Part shown: positions 44,224 through 53,956 of the stretch, in pieces
Layout of the letters: the number at the start of each line of letters is the position of its first letter
How positions within the stretch are numbered: position 1 is the stretch's first letter
NCBI RefSeq assembly: GCF_007679325.1
Contig: NZ_VEGI01000003.1
Span: 136,242-200,241, forward strand
DNA length: 64,000 nt
Reading direction: 5' to 3'
From: Arthrobacter sp. U41
GTDB taxonomy: Bacteria; Actinomycetota; Actinomycetes; Actinomycetales; Micrococcaceae
Position numbers and translations under genes: made by a program
Notes under the pieces: generated by a model
Told to the model about the DNA's origin: nothing
The model's input: the letters and a program-made list of their open reading frames with translations, nothing else
Database searches by the model: none

Positions 44224-45414
44224 CTAGGCCCAGGCCACCACCAGCCGGGCCGCCTGGGCAGGGACGGTGAGGTCGATTCCGGTTAGCTCCTCGAAACGGT
44301 TGATCCGGTTCAGGATGGTGTTCCGGTGGCAGAACAGCTGTTCGGCTGTGGCCGTGACGTTGCCGGTGGACAGATAATGCCGCACAGTCTCCGTGAGGCG
44401 TTCGCGTTCCCCGCCGCGGCATTCCTCCAGCGCCTCCTCCAGCTGGGCGGCGAGATCCAGCCCGGCGTCCTGGAGGTTCTGCTGCGCCAGCCGGGTCCAC
44501 GCGGCATCTGCGGAGAGGGGCCCGGAGTCGGCCGGCCGAAGCAGGGCCGCGAGGCTTTCTGCCGTCCGGGCCGCGGCGGGGAGACCGCGCAGCCCGTACA
44601 CCTCCGGCACGTAACCGCAGGGGATGTCCGCCAGGACCGGCGGCAACTGCGGCGCCGCACCCCGCGCCGCCCGTGCCGCGCGCGGGGGGAGCGGCCAGAA
44701 CAGGTAGGTGTTTCCGCCGGATTCGTGGAGGAAGATTTTGTGGCGGCGCTGGGCGGAGCCGGCCTGCGTGGCCGCAGCACGGAGGCGTGCCCCGGCTTCG
44801 CCGCCGGCAGCGACGAGGCCGCAGCGGGCATCCGGGCCGATACCCAGGGCCGAACCGACCTGGGCGGACGTTTCGGCCGAGGGCGTGCTCTGGTTGAAGA
44901 GCCGCGCGATGAATTCGCGTTGGATGCTGGACTCTTCCTGGGCCATGCGCACCCGCTCGGTGAGGTAGCTCATGTGGGTCCGGGTGGCGAATTCGTCGAC
45001 GACCCGCCAGACCAGATCCACCCGGGACGCGAGCAGGCCCGCGTCCTCCGGCGCGGCGATCTCCAGCAGGTCCGCCCACAGGATGCTGAAGTCCAGCCGG
45101 ACAGCCGAGGTCAGGGATTCCGGCGGGATCCCGGCCCGGGCGCGCTTGGACCCGAGGTCCGAGGCAAAGGCGAGCAGCCCGTCCCGTGCCGTGTCCTCCG
45201 GGCCGCTCCGCAGCCCGTGGATGAGCCGTCGAAAAGTTTCCCGCGCCGTGTCCCGGATTTCCGGAACAGTCACCTGGCTGTCTCCGTACTCCGGGATTTG
45301 CCGCACCCGGGCGGTGAAGGTCTGGGCCAGGATGTCCAGCCGGCCTTCGAGCTGGTCCACCAGCTCACTCCAGCGGACCTCGGCGCCCGGCGACTCAAAA
45401 TTGTGCATTCTCAC
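44224..45414 (-). CDS. PucR/CdaR-like helix-turn-helix regulator
   Basis: 396 aa. The C-terminal domain holds the PucR-type HTH: VRHYLSTGNVTATAEQLFCHRNTILNRINRFEELTG. The N-terminal 170 residues are helical and the middle is a degenerate GGDEF-like/PucR sensor region. Regulators of this kind activate or repress purine, amino-acid or aromatic degradation. It is divergent from the five-gene operon starting at 45604 and lies between it and the MHS-RidA-RraA operon, so it may control either or both. Confidence 0.85.
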   Translation of the reverse strand: MRMHNFESPGAEVRWSELVDQLEGRLDILAQTFTARVRQIPEYGDSQVTVPEIRDTARETFRRLIHGLRSGPEDTARDGLLAFASDLGSKRARAGIPPESLTSAVRLDFSILWADLLEIAAPEDAGLLASRVDLVWRVVDEFATRTHMSYLTERVRMAQEESSIQREFIARLFNQSTPSAETSAQVGSALGIGPDARCGLVAAGGEAGARLRAAATQAGSAQRRHKIFLHESGGNTYLFWPLPPRAARAARGAAPQLPPVLADIPCGYVPEVYGLRGLPAAARTAESLAALLRPADSGPLSADAAWTRLAQQNLQDAGLDLAAQLEEALEECRGGERERLTETVRHYLSTGNVTATAEQLFCHRNTILNRINRFEELTGIDLTVPAQAARLVVAWA

Positions 45415-45603
45415 ATTGTAGGGTCCAGTTTACGTGACGCACTGCTAGTTATTTTGGAAAAATCTACTGGCAGAATGGAACGAAGCACACGGGTGAGCCC
45501 AATCACACCCCACGGAAGCATCCTCCCGGAGCCGGAACAATCCCCGGATGGGGGAGACCGCACCGGCAACAGCAAAGACCAGTCACATTTCTTTGGAGTA
45601 ATC
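45415..45603. promoter_or_regulatory. Divergent intergenic region, candidate PucR-like operator
   Basis: 189 bp between the regulator and transporter starts. The AT-rich part near 45450-45475 includes ATTTT-GGA-AAAAT (about 45452-45464), a small inverted repeat. GGAG lies 7 nt before the transporter ATG. No other structure was found. Confidence 0.3.
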
Positions 45604-46941
45604 ATGGCAAGTAGCGCAAGCAACGCCACCACCATCGCCAGCCCGCAGTCGCCGGGGCCCGTCGATGAGAGCGTGGCCAAGAAAGTCGCCCTCGCGGCCC
45701 TCGTGGGAACGGCGCTGGAATGGTACGACTTCTTCCTGTTCACCACCGCCGCGGCCCTGGTGTTCAACGCGCAGTACTTCGTGTCCCAGGACCCCTTCGT
45801 CTCGGCCATGAGCTCCTTCGCCACACTGGCCGTGGGCTTCGTGGCCCGCCCGATCGGCGGTTTCATCTTCGGCGCCCTCGGGGACAAGGTGGGGCGCAAG
45901 AAGATCCTCATGGTCACCATCGTGGGCATCGGCGTCGTGACCGGCCTGATCGGACTCCTGCCGAACTACATGACCATCGGCGTCGCAGCCCCCATCATCC
46001 TGGTGGCGCTGCGGATCCTGCAGGGCCTGGCCGTCGGCGGCGAGTGGAGCGGCGCGGTGATCATCGCCGTCGAAAACGCCCCGGTCGCCAAGCGGGCACG
46101 GTACGCGGCCTTGCCGCAGATCGGTTCACCGATTGGCACCATCCTTTCCTCCGGCGGCTTCTTCGGCATGCTCTACCTGGTGGGCCAGACCAACTTCGAC
46201 GCCTGGGGCTGGCGCGTCCCGTTCATTGCGGCGATCCCGTTGCTGGCCATCTCCCTGTGGATCCGCAGCAAGCTCAGCGAGTCCCCGGAATTCGAAGCGC
46301 TGATGGAATCCGGCGAGACCGAGCACGCGCCCATCCGCGGCGTGCTGACGAAGAGCTGGCGCCAGATCCTGGTCGGCATGTGCTCGGCGCTGCTCGGCAT
46401 CGGCGGTTTCTACCTCATCACCAGCTTCGTGGTCTTCTACGGCACCAAGATCCTCAAGATGCCCTACGAAACCCTGCTGCTGGGATCGCTCCTCGCCGCG
46501 GTCTTCGAGATCTTTGTCCTCATCTGGGCCGGCCGCATGGGCGAGAAGTTCGGCGCCAGCAAGGTGATCCTCTGGGGCGGCGTCGCCTCTGCGCTGGTGG
46601 CCATCCCGGTCTTCCTGGCCATCGACACCGCCATTCCGGCCCTGGTGGTCACCGCCATGATCATCGGTGTCTGCACCCTGTCCGTCCCGTACGCCGTGTC
46701 CGGCACGGCACTCACCGCGCTCTTCGCCACGAAGGTCCGGTACACCGGCGTGGCCATCACCTCCAACAGCGCCGGTGTCATTTCCGGCTTCGTGCCGCTG
46801 ATCGCGACGGCCCTGGTGGCAGCCAACGGCAACTCGTTCTGGCCCGGCGCCATCATCCTGCTGGTCGTCTCCGTGATGACGGCACTGTCCGGGATCTTCC
46901 TGCCCGCACTCAGCATTGAAGAAAAGGGCATGAAGCATTGA
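45604..46941 (+). CDS. MHS-family MFS transporter, first gene of the PucR-linked operon
   Basis: 445 aa. ALVGTALEWYDFFLFTTAAALVF, PIGGFIFGALGDKVGRKK and QGLAVGGEWSGAVI are MHS signatures. It should import a small carboxylate or zwitterion with protons. GGAG precedes ATG 45604; a much longer frame upstream lies inside the regulator gene on the other strand. Overlaps the ThDP enzyme gene by 4 nt. Confidence 0.9.
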   Translation: MASSASNATTIASPQSPGPVDESVAKKVALAALVGTALEWYDFFLFTTAAALVFNAQYFVSQDPFVSAMSSFATLAVGFVARPIGGFIFGALGDKVGRKKILMVTIVGIGVVTGLIGLLPNYMTIGVAAPIILVALRILQGLAVGGEWSGAVIIAVENAPVAKRARYAALPQIGSPIGTILSSGGFFGMLYLVGQTNFDAWGWRVPFIAAIPLLAISLWIRSKLSESPEFEALMESGETEHAPIRGVLTKSWRQILVGMCSALLGIGGFYLITSFVVFYGTKILKMPYETLLLGSLLAAVFEIFVLIWAGRMGEKFGASKVILWGGVASALVAIPVFLAIDTAIPALVVTAMIIGVCTLSVPYAVSGTALTALFATKVRYTGVAITSNSAGVISGFVPLIATALVAANGNSFWPGAIILLVVSVMTALSGIFLPALSIEEKGMKH

Positions 46942-48563
46942 GCACGCCAACCACCGCCGGGCACCTGATTGTTGCCCAGCTCGAACGGGCCGGTATCCAG
47001 CGCGTCTACGGCGTCCCCGGCGAAAGCTTCCTGGACGTGCTGGACGGCCTGCACGATTCCTCCATCGAAACTGTGGTGACGCGCCACGAGGGCGGCGCCG
47101 GGTTCATGGCCCTCGCCGAAGGCCGGCTCACGGAACTCCCCGGCGTGGCCATGGTGACCCGCGGCCCCGGCGCCGCCAATGCCTTCATCGCCATCCACAC
47201 CGCGCACCAGGATGCCACCCCAATGATCCTGTTCGTGGGCCTCATCCCGGTCGCTGACCGCGGCCGGGAATCGTTCCAGGAATTCGACATCAACGCCTGG
47301 TTCGGCAGCACAGCCAAAAAGGTGGTGACGCTCGACGACGCCGCTTCCGCCGCCCGCGTGGTGGACGACGCCATCTTCACCGCGCTCAGCGGCCGTCCCG
47401 GACCCGTGGTGATCGGCCTGCCCGAAGACGTGCTGGTCCACGCCATCGACGCGGCCACCGTGGAGCCCCGTACCGTGGCCCGGGCCGAACCGGCCCCGGC
47501 GGACCTGGCGGGCCTCGAGACGAAACTGGCCGCGGCCAGGAAGCCCCTGATCGTGGTGGGCGGCGAAGGCTGGGACCAGGCTTCCTCGGACGCGCTGGCC
47601 GGCTGGGCTTCCCGCCACGGCGTTCCCGTGCTCGCGGACTTCCGCGCCTACGACGCCGTCCCGCACGGCAGTGACTCCTACGCCGGCTACCTCGGCTACG
47701 CCCGCAGCGACGCCAACGCCCGGCGCCTCGACGACGCCGACCTGATCGTCTTCGTCGGCTGTGTCCGCGCGGACGTGCTCTCCGACGGTTACAAGCGCGG
47801 GCTGGACGCCGTCACGGTCGTCGTCCACCCCGGCGCCGATCTGCTGGGCCACTTCGGCCGCCTGGATCAACTCATTCCCGCCCACGTAACCTCCTTCGCC
47901 AGGGCCCTCGCCGCCGCGGAATCCGCCGTGGAACCCGCGGCCGGCTGGCTGGCCGGCGCCCGCGCCGACTACGAGAAGTTCTCCAGCGCCCAGCCGGACG
48001 GCGGCACCCATGTGGACCTCGCCGTCGTGATGGAAATCCTCAAGCAGGAAATGGACGACGACGCCGTCATCACCTACGGCGCCGGGAACCACTCGCTGTG
48101 GCCGGCCCGCTACCTGAAGCACAACACAGCGAACTCGCTCGCCGCGCCCCGGAACGGCGCCATGGGCATGGGGATCCCGGCGGCGGTGGCCGCCTCCCTT
48201 GCGTACCCCGGCCGCCAGGTAATCTCCGTGGCCGGCGACGGGTGCTTCCTGATGAACGGTCAGGAAATGGCCACGGCCATGGGCCACGGCGGGAAGTTCA
48301 TCGCCCTGGTGGTGGACAACGGCATCTTCGCCACCATCCGCGAGCACCAGGAAGGCCACTACCCGGGCCGCCCCTCGGGCACCCACATGACCAACCCGGA
48401 CTTCGCCGCGCTGGCCCGGTCGTACGGCGGCTACGGCGAACGCGTGGAGAAGACCGAGGACTTCGGTGCTGCTTTCCGCCGCGCCGTCGAATCCGGGCTG
48501 CCGGCGGTCCTGCACCTCCCGCAGGACCCAGCCACCCGCTCACCCAAAACCGCCAGCAACTGA
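46938..48563 (+). CDS. Thiamine-diphosphate-dependent decarboxylase/synthase-family enzyme
   Basis: 541 aa from a TTG start that overlaps the transporter stop. Three-domain ThDP enzyme (acetolactate synthase / benzoylformate decarboxylase family). Catalytic Glu51 is in TRHEGGAGFMA and the cofactor motif is Gly433-Asp-Gly with a downstream VVDNGIFATI. The FAD and acetohydroxyacid features are not evident. Decarboxylation of a 2-oxo acid is likely because an aldehyde dehydrogenase follows 13 bp later. Exact substrate not readable. Confidence 0.85.
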   Translation: MSTPTTAGHLIVAQLERAGIQRVYGVPGESFLDVLDGLHDSSIETVVTRHEGGAGFMALAEGRLTELPGVAMVTRGPGAANAFIAIHTAHQDATPMILFVGLIPVADRGRESFQEFDINAWFGSTAKKVVTLDDAASAARVVDDAIFTALSGRPGPVVIGLPEDVLVHAIDAATVEPRTVARAEPAPADLAGLETKLAAARKPLIVVGGEGWDQASSDALAGWASRHGVPVLADFRAYDAVPHGSDSYAGYLGYARSDANARRLDDADLIVFVGCVRADVLSDGYKRGLDAVTVVVHPGADLLGHFGRLDQLIPAHVTSFARALAAAESAVEPAAGWLAGARADYEKFSSAQPDGGTHVDLAVVMEILKQEMDDDAVITYGAGNHSLWPARYLKHNTANSLAAPRNGAMGMGIPAAVAASLAYPGRQVISVAGDGCFLMNGQEMATAMGHGGKFIALVVDNGIFATIREHQEGHYPGRPSGTHMTNPDFAALARSYGGYGERVEKTEDFGAAFRRAVESGLPAVLHLPQDPATRSPKTASN

Positions 48564-48575
48564 CCGGAGCCCGCC

Positions 48576-50003
48576 ATGATCACCCTGCACAACATCATCA
48601 ACGGTGAGATCGTCCCAGGCGGCGCCGCAGACGGGTCTGCCGGGCCCAGCCTGCCGTTCTTCGACCCCGCCACCGGAGTCCAGCTCGGCACCGCCCCGGA
48701 CAGCGACGCGGCCACCGTGGACCGTGCCTTCCAGGCGGCCCGCACCGCCTTCCAGAGCTACAAGCGGACCACCCCGGCCGAACGCCAGGCCATGATGCTC
48801 AGGCTCGCCGACCTCATCGAAGCCAACGCCGACAGGCTCCTGGACGCCGAGGTGGCCTGCACCGGCAAACCCCGCCCGGTCACCCGCGAGATCGAGATCC
48901 TCCGGGGAGCAGACCAGCTGCGCTTCTTTGCCGGCGCCTGCCGTGTGGTGTCCGGAACCGCGCAAACCGAATACGTCCGGGGCTTCTCCTCCACTGTCCG
49001 GCGGGAACCCCTCGGCGTGGTCGCCCAGATCACCCCGTGGAACTACCCGTTCATGATGGCCATCTGGAAGATCGGACCGGCGCTCGCCGCCGGCAACACC
49101 GTGGTGCTGAAACCGGCGGACACCACCCCCTGGTCCACCCTCATCCTGGGCGAGCTGGCGCAGGAGGCCTATCCGGCCGGCGTCGTGAACGTGATCTGCG
49201 GCGGTCGGGGGACCGGCGCCGCCATGGTGGAGCACCAGATCCCGGAAATGGTGTCCATCACCGGTTCCACCCGGGCCGGGGCGCAGGTGATGTCCGCGGC
49301 GTCGAAGACCCTCAAGGACGTCCACCTGGAACTCGGCGGCAAGGCACCCGCGATCGTCTTCGCCGACACCGACATTGACCTGGCGGCCCGGGAGATTGCG
49401 CTCGGCGCGTTCTTCAACGCCGGACAGGACTGCACCGCCGTGACCCGTGTGCTCGTGGAGGAATCCATCCACCTCAAGTTCGCCACCGCGCTCGCCGACG
49501 CGGCCGCCGCGCTGCAGGTCGGCGGCGACGCCGCGGATCTGGGACCGCTGAACAGCGCCGCGCAGCTGGACCGGGTGGAGGGCTTTATGTCCCGCCTGCC
49601 CGCGAACGCCAGGGTCCTCGCCGGGGGCAAGCGGACCGGCGCCGGTTTCCACTTCGAACCGACCGTGATCGACGGCGTATTCCAGGCCGACGAGGTGGTC
49701 TGCGAGGAGATCTTCGGACCGGTGGTCACAGTGCAGCCGTTCGCCACCGAGGAGGAGGCCATCGAGCTCGCCAACGGGACGAAGTACGCGCTCGCCTCCA
49801 GCATCTGGTCGAACAACCACGGCGTCGTCACCCGGGTGTCCAACGAGCTGGACTTCGGCGCCGTCTGGATCAACTGCCACCAGGTGATCCCCGCCGAGGC
49901 CCCGCACGGCGGGTTCAAGCACTCCGGCACCGGCAAGGACCTCTCCGTCTTTGGCCTGGAGGACTACACCCGCATCAAGTCAGTCACCACTTCCCACCGC
50001 TGA
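48576..50003 (+). CDS. NAD(P)-dependent aldehyde dehydrogenase, gamma-aminobutyraldehyde/betaine-aldehyde type
   Basis: 475 aa. ALDH fold with ITPWNYPFMMAIWKIGPALAAGNTVVLKPAD, general-base Glu252 in LELGGKAP and nucleophile Cys286 in NAGQDCTAV. The ITGSTRAG and EEIFGPV motifs are complete. It resembles gamma-aminobutyraldehyde dehydrogenases. In this operon it would oxidise the aldehyde released by the ThDP enzyme. Confidence 0.9.
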   Translation: MITLHNIINGEIVPGGAADGSAGPSLPFFDPATGVQLGTAPDSDAATVDRAFQAARTAFQSYKRTTPAERQAMMLRLADLIEANADRLLDAEVACTGKPRPVTREIEILRGADQLRFFAGACRVVSGTAQTEYVRGFSSTVRREPLGVVAQITPWNYPFMMAIWKIGPALAAGNTVVLKPADTTPWSTLILGELAQEAYPAGVVNVICGGRGTGAAMVEHQIPEMVSITGSTRAGAQVMSAASKTLKDVHLELGGKAPAIVFADTDIDLAAREIALGAFFNAGQDCTAVTRVLVEESIHLKFATALADAAAALQVGGDAADLGPLNSAAQLDRVEGFMSRLPANARVLAGGKRTGAGFHFEPTVIDGVFQADEVVCEEIFGPVVTVQPFATEEEAIELANGTKYALASSIWSNNHGVVTRVSNELDFGAVWINCHQVIPAEAPHGGFKHSGTGKDLSVFGLEDYTRIKSVTTSHR

Positions 50004-50022
50004 AAACCACGCTAGGTATCCC

Positions 50023-51789
50023 ATGAAACTCGATCTGCTGCTGCGCAACGCGGACATCATCACCATGGACGAACGCCGCCCGCACGCCACCTCGCTGGGG
50101 ATCTGGCAGGGCAGGATTGTGGGCCTCGACGATGACCTGGACGGGCTGGAAGCCGCCGAGGTCCTGGACCTCGGCGGCGCCACCGTGACCCCCGGCTTCA
50201 TTGACGCGCACTGCCACACCACCTGGTTCGGGCTCGGCCTCGCCGAACTGGACGTCTCCGCCGCGCGCGGCCTGAACCAGCTCTACGCCCTGCTGGAGGC
50301 CGGCATGGCCGCGGACGGTTCCGCAGGACAGGGAGCAGAGCCAAGCGCCGCAGAACCCGGCGCCGGATCGGCACCGGGCTGGCTTCTCGCCACGGGCTTC
50401 AGCCAGCAGCAGCACGGCGGCGAGTTCCCGGATATCACCGTGCTGGACCGGATCACGGGAAACCGGCCGCTGTTCATACGGCACAACTCCGGCCACATGG
50501 CCATCGTCAACACCGCCGCGCTCCGCCTGGCCGGCGCCGACCAAGCGTCGTTCCCGGACCCCGACGGCGGTGTCATAGTCCGTGACGCCGCCGGCCGGCC
50601 CACCGGGCTGGTCCAGGAAAGGGCCCAGCAGCTGATCCAGCAGCTGATCCTGCCGTACTCCAGTGAGGCGATCGAAGCCGCACTGGACCGGGCCACCAGC
50701 TACTACGCCGCGGAGGGCATCACCAGCTTTACCGAGGCGGGGATCGGCGGCGGCTGGATCGGCCACAGCCCGGTGGAGCTGGCCGCCTACCAGCGGGCAG
50801 CGTCGGCGGGCCGGCTCCATGCCCGGGCCCAGCTGATGCCGGTCCTGGACGTGCTGCATCCCCTGGGCGGCCAGAACCCGCCGGGCGTGGCAACGGCCGG
50901 CCTGGACCTCGGCATCACCAGCGGCTTTGGCGGCGAATTCCTGTCGCTGGGCCCGGCGAAGGTGTTCCTGGACGGCTCCCTGCTGGGCGAAACGGCCGCG
51001 GTCAGCCAGGACTACTGCAGCCACGGCGGAACGGACAACACCGGCAACACCGGCTATTTCCAGGCCGAACCGGAGGAGCTCCGGACGAAAATGGAGGCCG
51101 CCTATGCGGCGGGCTGGTCCATCGCCGCCCACGCCATCGGGGACCGCGCCGTCGATCTCGCGATCGACATCATCACCGACTGTGCCGCGAAGTACGGCCC
51201 GCGGGCCGTGCCCAACCGGATCGAACACGCCTCGATGACCCGGCCGGAGCAGCTGCACCGGCTGGCCGCCGCGGGCATCGCCGTCACCCCGCAGGCCAGC
51301 TTCTTCTTCGACGGCGGGGACGGTATGACCGCCTCGCTCGGTCCGGAACGGCTCGGCTGGGCTTATCGCGCAGCGTCCTTCCTGGCCGCCGGGGTGACGC
51401 TGGCCGGCAGCTCCGACCGGCCCGTGGCGGACGGAAACGTGCTCCGGGGCATGCAGGCCTTCGTGGACCGGCGCACCGCCTCCGGCGCCGTGTTCGGCAA
51501 CCCGGACGAACGGCTGAGCCCGTTCCAGGCCCTGGCGGCGTACACCACCGAGGCCGCGGCGGCCACCGGCGCATCGCACCTCAAAGGCTCGTTGAGCCCC
51601 GGAAAACTGGCCGACTTTACCGTCCTCTCCGGGTCCCCGCTGTCCGCCGCCAGCATCGAGGAACTCACGGTCCTGGCAACCGCCGTCGGCGGTACGTTCA
51701 CGTTCCGGATGCCTGGCGTGCCGCCCCGGCCGGCGGACGATCCCGCCGCAACCACTCCCAGCTTCAGCCCAGCCACCAACCGTTCATAG
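50023..51789 (+). CDS. YtcJ-like metal-dependent amidohydrolase
   Basis: 588 aa. Amidohydrolase_3-type: composite beta domain first, HxH in IDAHCHTTW near residue 62, later HAIGDRAVD and NRIEHASM, and Asp in GSSDRPV for the metal centre. Long central insertions are normal for the YtcJ family. It begins 20 bp after the ALDH stop at ATG 50023. Hydrolysis of an amide or N-acyl group at the front of the pathway is reasonable. Substrate unknown. Confidence 0.87.
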   Translation: MKLDLLLRNADIITMDERRPHATSLGIWQGRIVGLDDDLDGLEAAEVLDLGGATVTPGFIDAHCHTTWFGLGLAELDVSAARGLNQLYALLEAGMAADGSAGQGAEPSAAEPGAGSAPGWLLATGFSQQQHGGEFPDITVLDRITGNRPLFIRHNSGHMAIVNTAALRLAGADQASFPDPDGGVIVRDAAGRPTGLVQERAQQLIQQLILPYSSEAIEAALDRATSYYAAEGITSFTEAGIGGGWIGHSPVELAAYQRAASAGRLHARAQLMPVLDVLHPLGGQNPPGVATAGLDLGITSGFGGEFLSLGPAKVFLDGSLLGETAAVSQDYCSHGGTDNTGNTGYFQAEPEELRTKMEAAYAAGWSIAAHAIGDRAVDLAIDIITDCAAKYGPRAVPNRIEHASMTRPEQLHRLAAAGIAVTPQASFFFDGGDGMTASLGPERLGWAYRAASFLAAGVTLAGSSDRPVADGNVLRGMQAFVDRRTASGAVFGNPDERLSPFQALAAYTTEAAAATGASHLKGSLSPGKLADFTVLSGSPLSAASIEELTVLATAVGGTFTFRMPGVPPRPADDPAATTPSFSPATNRS

Positions 51790-51798
51790 GGGAACACC

Positions 51799-53061
51799 GT
51801 GACCACCCAGACCAGCTTCAGCACCCGCGACGCCGCCTTCGTGCGGGACTTCCACATCATGAGCGAATTCGGCGCTACTGCGAACGGCGGCGTGGAACGG
51901 CAGGCCGCCAGCGTGCCGGACGGCGAGCAGCGGCAATGGCTCACCGGCCTGCTGGAGGCCCGGGGGTTCACCGTCAAATTCGACCGGGCCGGCAACCAGT
52001 GGGGACTCTACGAGGCCGTGCCGGGGGCCCCGTACGTGGTGGTGGGCTCGCACATGGATTCCCAGCCGACGGCGGGACGCTACGACGGCGCGTACGGCGT
52101 GCTCGCCGCGGCCCACGCGGCGTTCCGGCTCGTGGAGCAGTGGGCCGCGGCCGGACCCGCCGGGCAGCCCCGGTTCAACATCGCGGTGGTCAACTGGTTC
52201 AACGAGGAAGGCTCCCGCTTCAAGCCGTCCATGATGGGTTCGTCCGTCTACACCGGAAAACTCGCACTCGAGACCGCGCTGGCCACCACGGACGCGGCCG
52301 GAGTCTCGGTCCGCGACGCCCTGGACGCGATCGGCTGCCGGGGCAGCTACGAGGGCCCCGAAGCAGCCTACTGCGCCGAAATCCACATCGAACAGGGCCG
52401 CAGCATGGAGCGCGAAGGGATCACGATCGGCCTGGTGAGCTCGAACTGGGCGGCCAACAAATACGAGTTCGTGGTCCACGGCGAGCAGGCCCATACGGGC
52501 TCCACCGTGATCGCGGACCGGAAAGACGCACTGCTGGGCGCCTCCATGATGGTGGTCGCCGCCCGGGAACTCGCCGACGCTTTTCCCGGTGTGCTGCACA
52601 CCTCCGTGGGGCAGCTGACCGTCTACCCCAACTCGCCCGTTGTGGTGCCGTCCCGGGTAAACCTGCTCCTGGACCTGCGCAGCGCCGATGAAGCGGTCCT
52701 TGCCGAGGCGGACGCCTTGCTGCACGCGCGGATTCCCGAGATAGAGCGGCTGGCGAACGTCACCGTCGAACGCAACCACGGCCACTCCTGGCCCGTGACG
52801 CCCTATCAGCCCGAGGGGGTGGAGCTGGCGGCCAAGGTCGCGGCGGACCTGGGCCTGTCGAACAAGCAGGTGATGACCCTGGCCGGCCACGATTCGACCA
52901 ACATGAAGGACCTCGTGCCCACCGTGATGCTCTTTGTGCCCAGTGTGGACGGGATCTCCCACAACGAGCACGAATACACCACGGATGAGGACCTCGTGGC
53001 CGGGCTGACCATGCTCACCGAAGTGGTCAACCGCCTGTGCAACGGGGCGCTTGAGGACTGA
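51799..53061 (+). CDS. M20-family Zn hydrolase (N-carbamoyl-L-amino-acid hydrolase/allantoate amidohydrolase type)
   Basis: 420 aa, GTG start 9 bp after the amidohydrolase stop. Two-metal site: His and Asp in GSHMDSQPTAGRYDGAYG, Glu-Glu in WFNEEGSRF, His in AEIHIEQG and the late His in LAGHDSTNM. This is the HyuC/AllC branch, which releases amino acids from N-carbamoyl or ureido compounds. It ends the operon. Confidence 0.9.
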   Translation: MTTQTSFSTRDAAFVRDFHIMSEFGATANGGVERQAASVPDGEQRQWLTGLLEARGFTVKFDRAGNQWGLYEAVPGAPYVVVGSHMDSQPTAGRYDGAYGVLAAAHAAFRLVEQWAAAGPAGQPRFNIAVVNWFNEEGSRFKPSMMGSSVYTGKLALETALATTDAAGVSVRDALDAIGCRGSYEGPEAAYCAEIHIEQGRSMEREGITIGLVSSNWAANKYEFVVHGEQAHTGSTVIADRKDALLGASMMVVAARELADAFPGVLHTSVGQLTVYPNSPVVVPSRVNLLLDLRSADEAVLAEADALLHARIPEIERLANVTVERNHGHSWPVTPYQPEGVELAAKVAADLGLSNKQVMTLAGHDSTNMKDLVPTVMLFVPSVDGISHNEHEYTTDEDLVAGLTMLTEVVNRLCNGALED

Positions 53062-53076
53062 CCCCGCACCGCGTCC

Positions 53077-53862
53077 TCACCCGGCAGCCGGCGCCCCGGA
53101 TATCCAGAGCGGCGGCCGGGCGGCGGTACCGCCCGCATCGGGGTTGGCCACGTGAAGGGTGGGGACGGCAGCCTCCTCGATGACCGCCGCTTCGTGCCCG
53201 GCCTCCTCAAGGCGCTGACGCAGGGCGCCAAGGTCACCGGCGTATTCGAAGCCCAGGCCCGCGCTGCCGGCCCCGGTTCCCGCGCCGACCATCAGGACCC
53301 CGCCGTTTTTCGCCGTGAAGGCCTCCGATTCGGCCGTGTCGGCATCCCCGGCGGCGGAACCGCCGCTGCCCGGGACGGGGCGGGGCCTGGCACCGATGTT
53401 GCGCAGGGTTTGCGCCGCGGCGACGGCGTCTTCGGAGAACCAGACGCCGACGACGGCGACGCCCGGGTCCGCCTCCGGTGACCCGCCCCAGCTGCCATCG
53501 GCGGCGCGGGTGGCCGGATCGGCCAGGAAACTGAAACCGTCCGCGGCCGTGATGCGGCAGGACGGACCATGGTCCGCCTCGATGAGTTCCGCGGTGGTGC
53601 CGCCGGACGTGGTGGAGCCGGCGGCCCCCGCCTCCTTGGTCCGGCGGGCGAACTCCTTCAGGTCTCCCACCTCGACGCCCAGGGAGGTGGTGCCGTCCTC
53701 GGGCGAGCCCTGTTCGGCGACGTGGAGGGCAATGCGGCCGGAGCCGGCGTCGAACTCCCGCCAGGTGGGCTCGTCAACGGTCTTGACCAGGCCCAGGCCG
53801 GTGAGTAGCCGCTCCCATTCATCAAGACGGGAGGTGAAGTGGATCGGGCGGACACGCAGCAT
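53077..53862 (-). CDS. VOC-superfamily protein (tandem glyoxalase/bleomycin-resistance-like domains)
   Basis: 261 aa. Two VOC-like halves (about 1-125 and 130-255), the first starting RVRPIHFTSRLDEWERLLTGLGL. Metal-binding positions are not well conserved, so catalysis is uncertain. Acts alone, convergent with the M20 gene. Function unknown. Confidence 0.7.
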   Translation of the reverse strand: MLRVRPIHFTSRLDEWERLLTGLGLVKTVDEPTWREFDAGSGRIALHVAEQGSPEDGTTSLGVEVGDLKEFARRTKEAGAAGSTTSGGTTAELIEADHGPSCRITAADGFSFLADPATRAADGSWGGSPEADPGVAVVGVWFSEDAVAAAQTLRNIGARPRPVPGSGGSAAGDADTAESEAFTAKNGGVLMVGAGTGAGSAGLGFEYAGDLGALRQRLEEAGHEAAVIEEAAVPTLHVANPDAGGTAARPPLWISGAPAAG

Positions 53863-53956
53863 CGTTGCTCCTCAAGGTTGGAACGGACTCAGGCTCTTAG
53901 GGATATCGTCCCACCAAAGCGGCCGGAAAGGGGCCGGTGCGGAGCACAATGGTGCC

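Noticed and set aside
46464-48515. 683-codon minus-strand open frame
   Set aside because: Antisense to the transporter and ThDP enzyme genes, both of which show full motifs.
49984-51579. 531-codon minus-strand open frame
   Set aside because: Antisense to the amidohydrolase with its metal-binding motifs; low-complexity composition.
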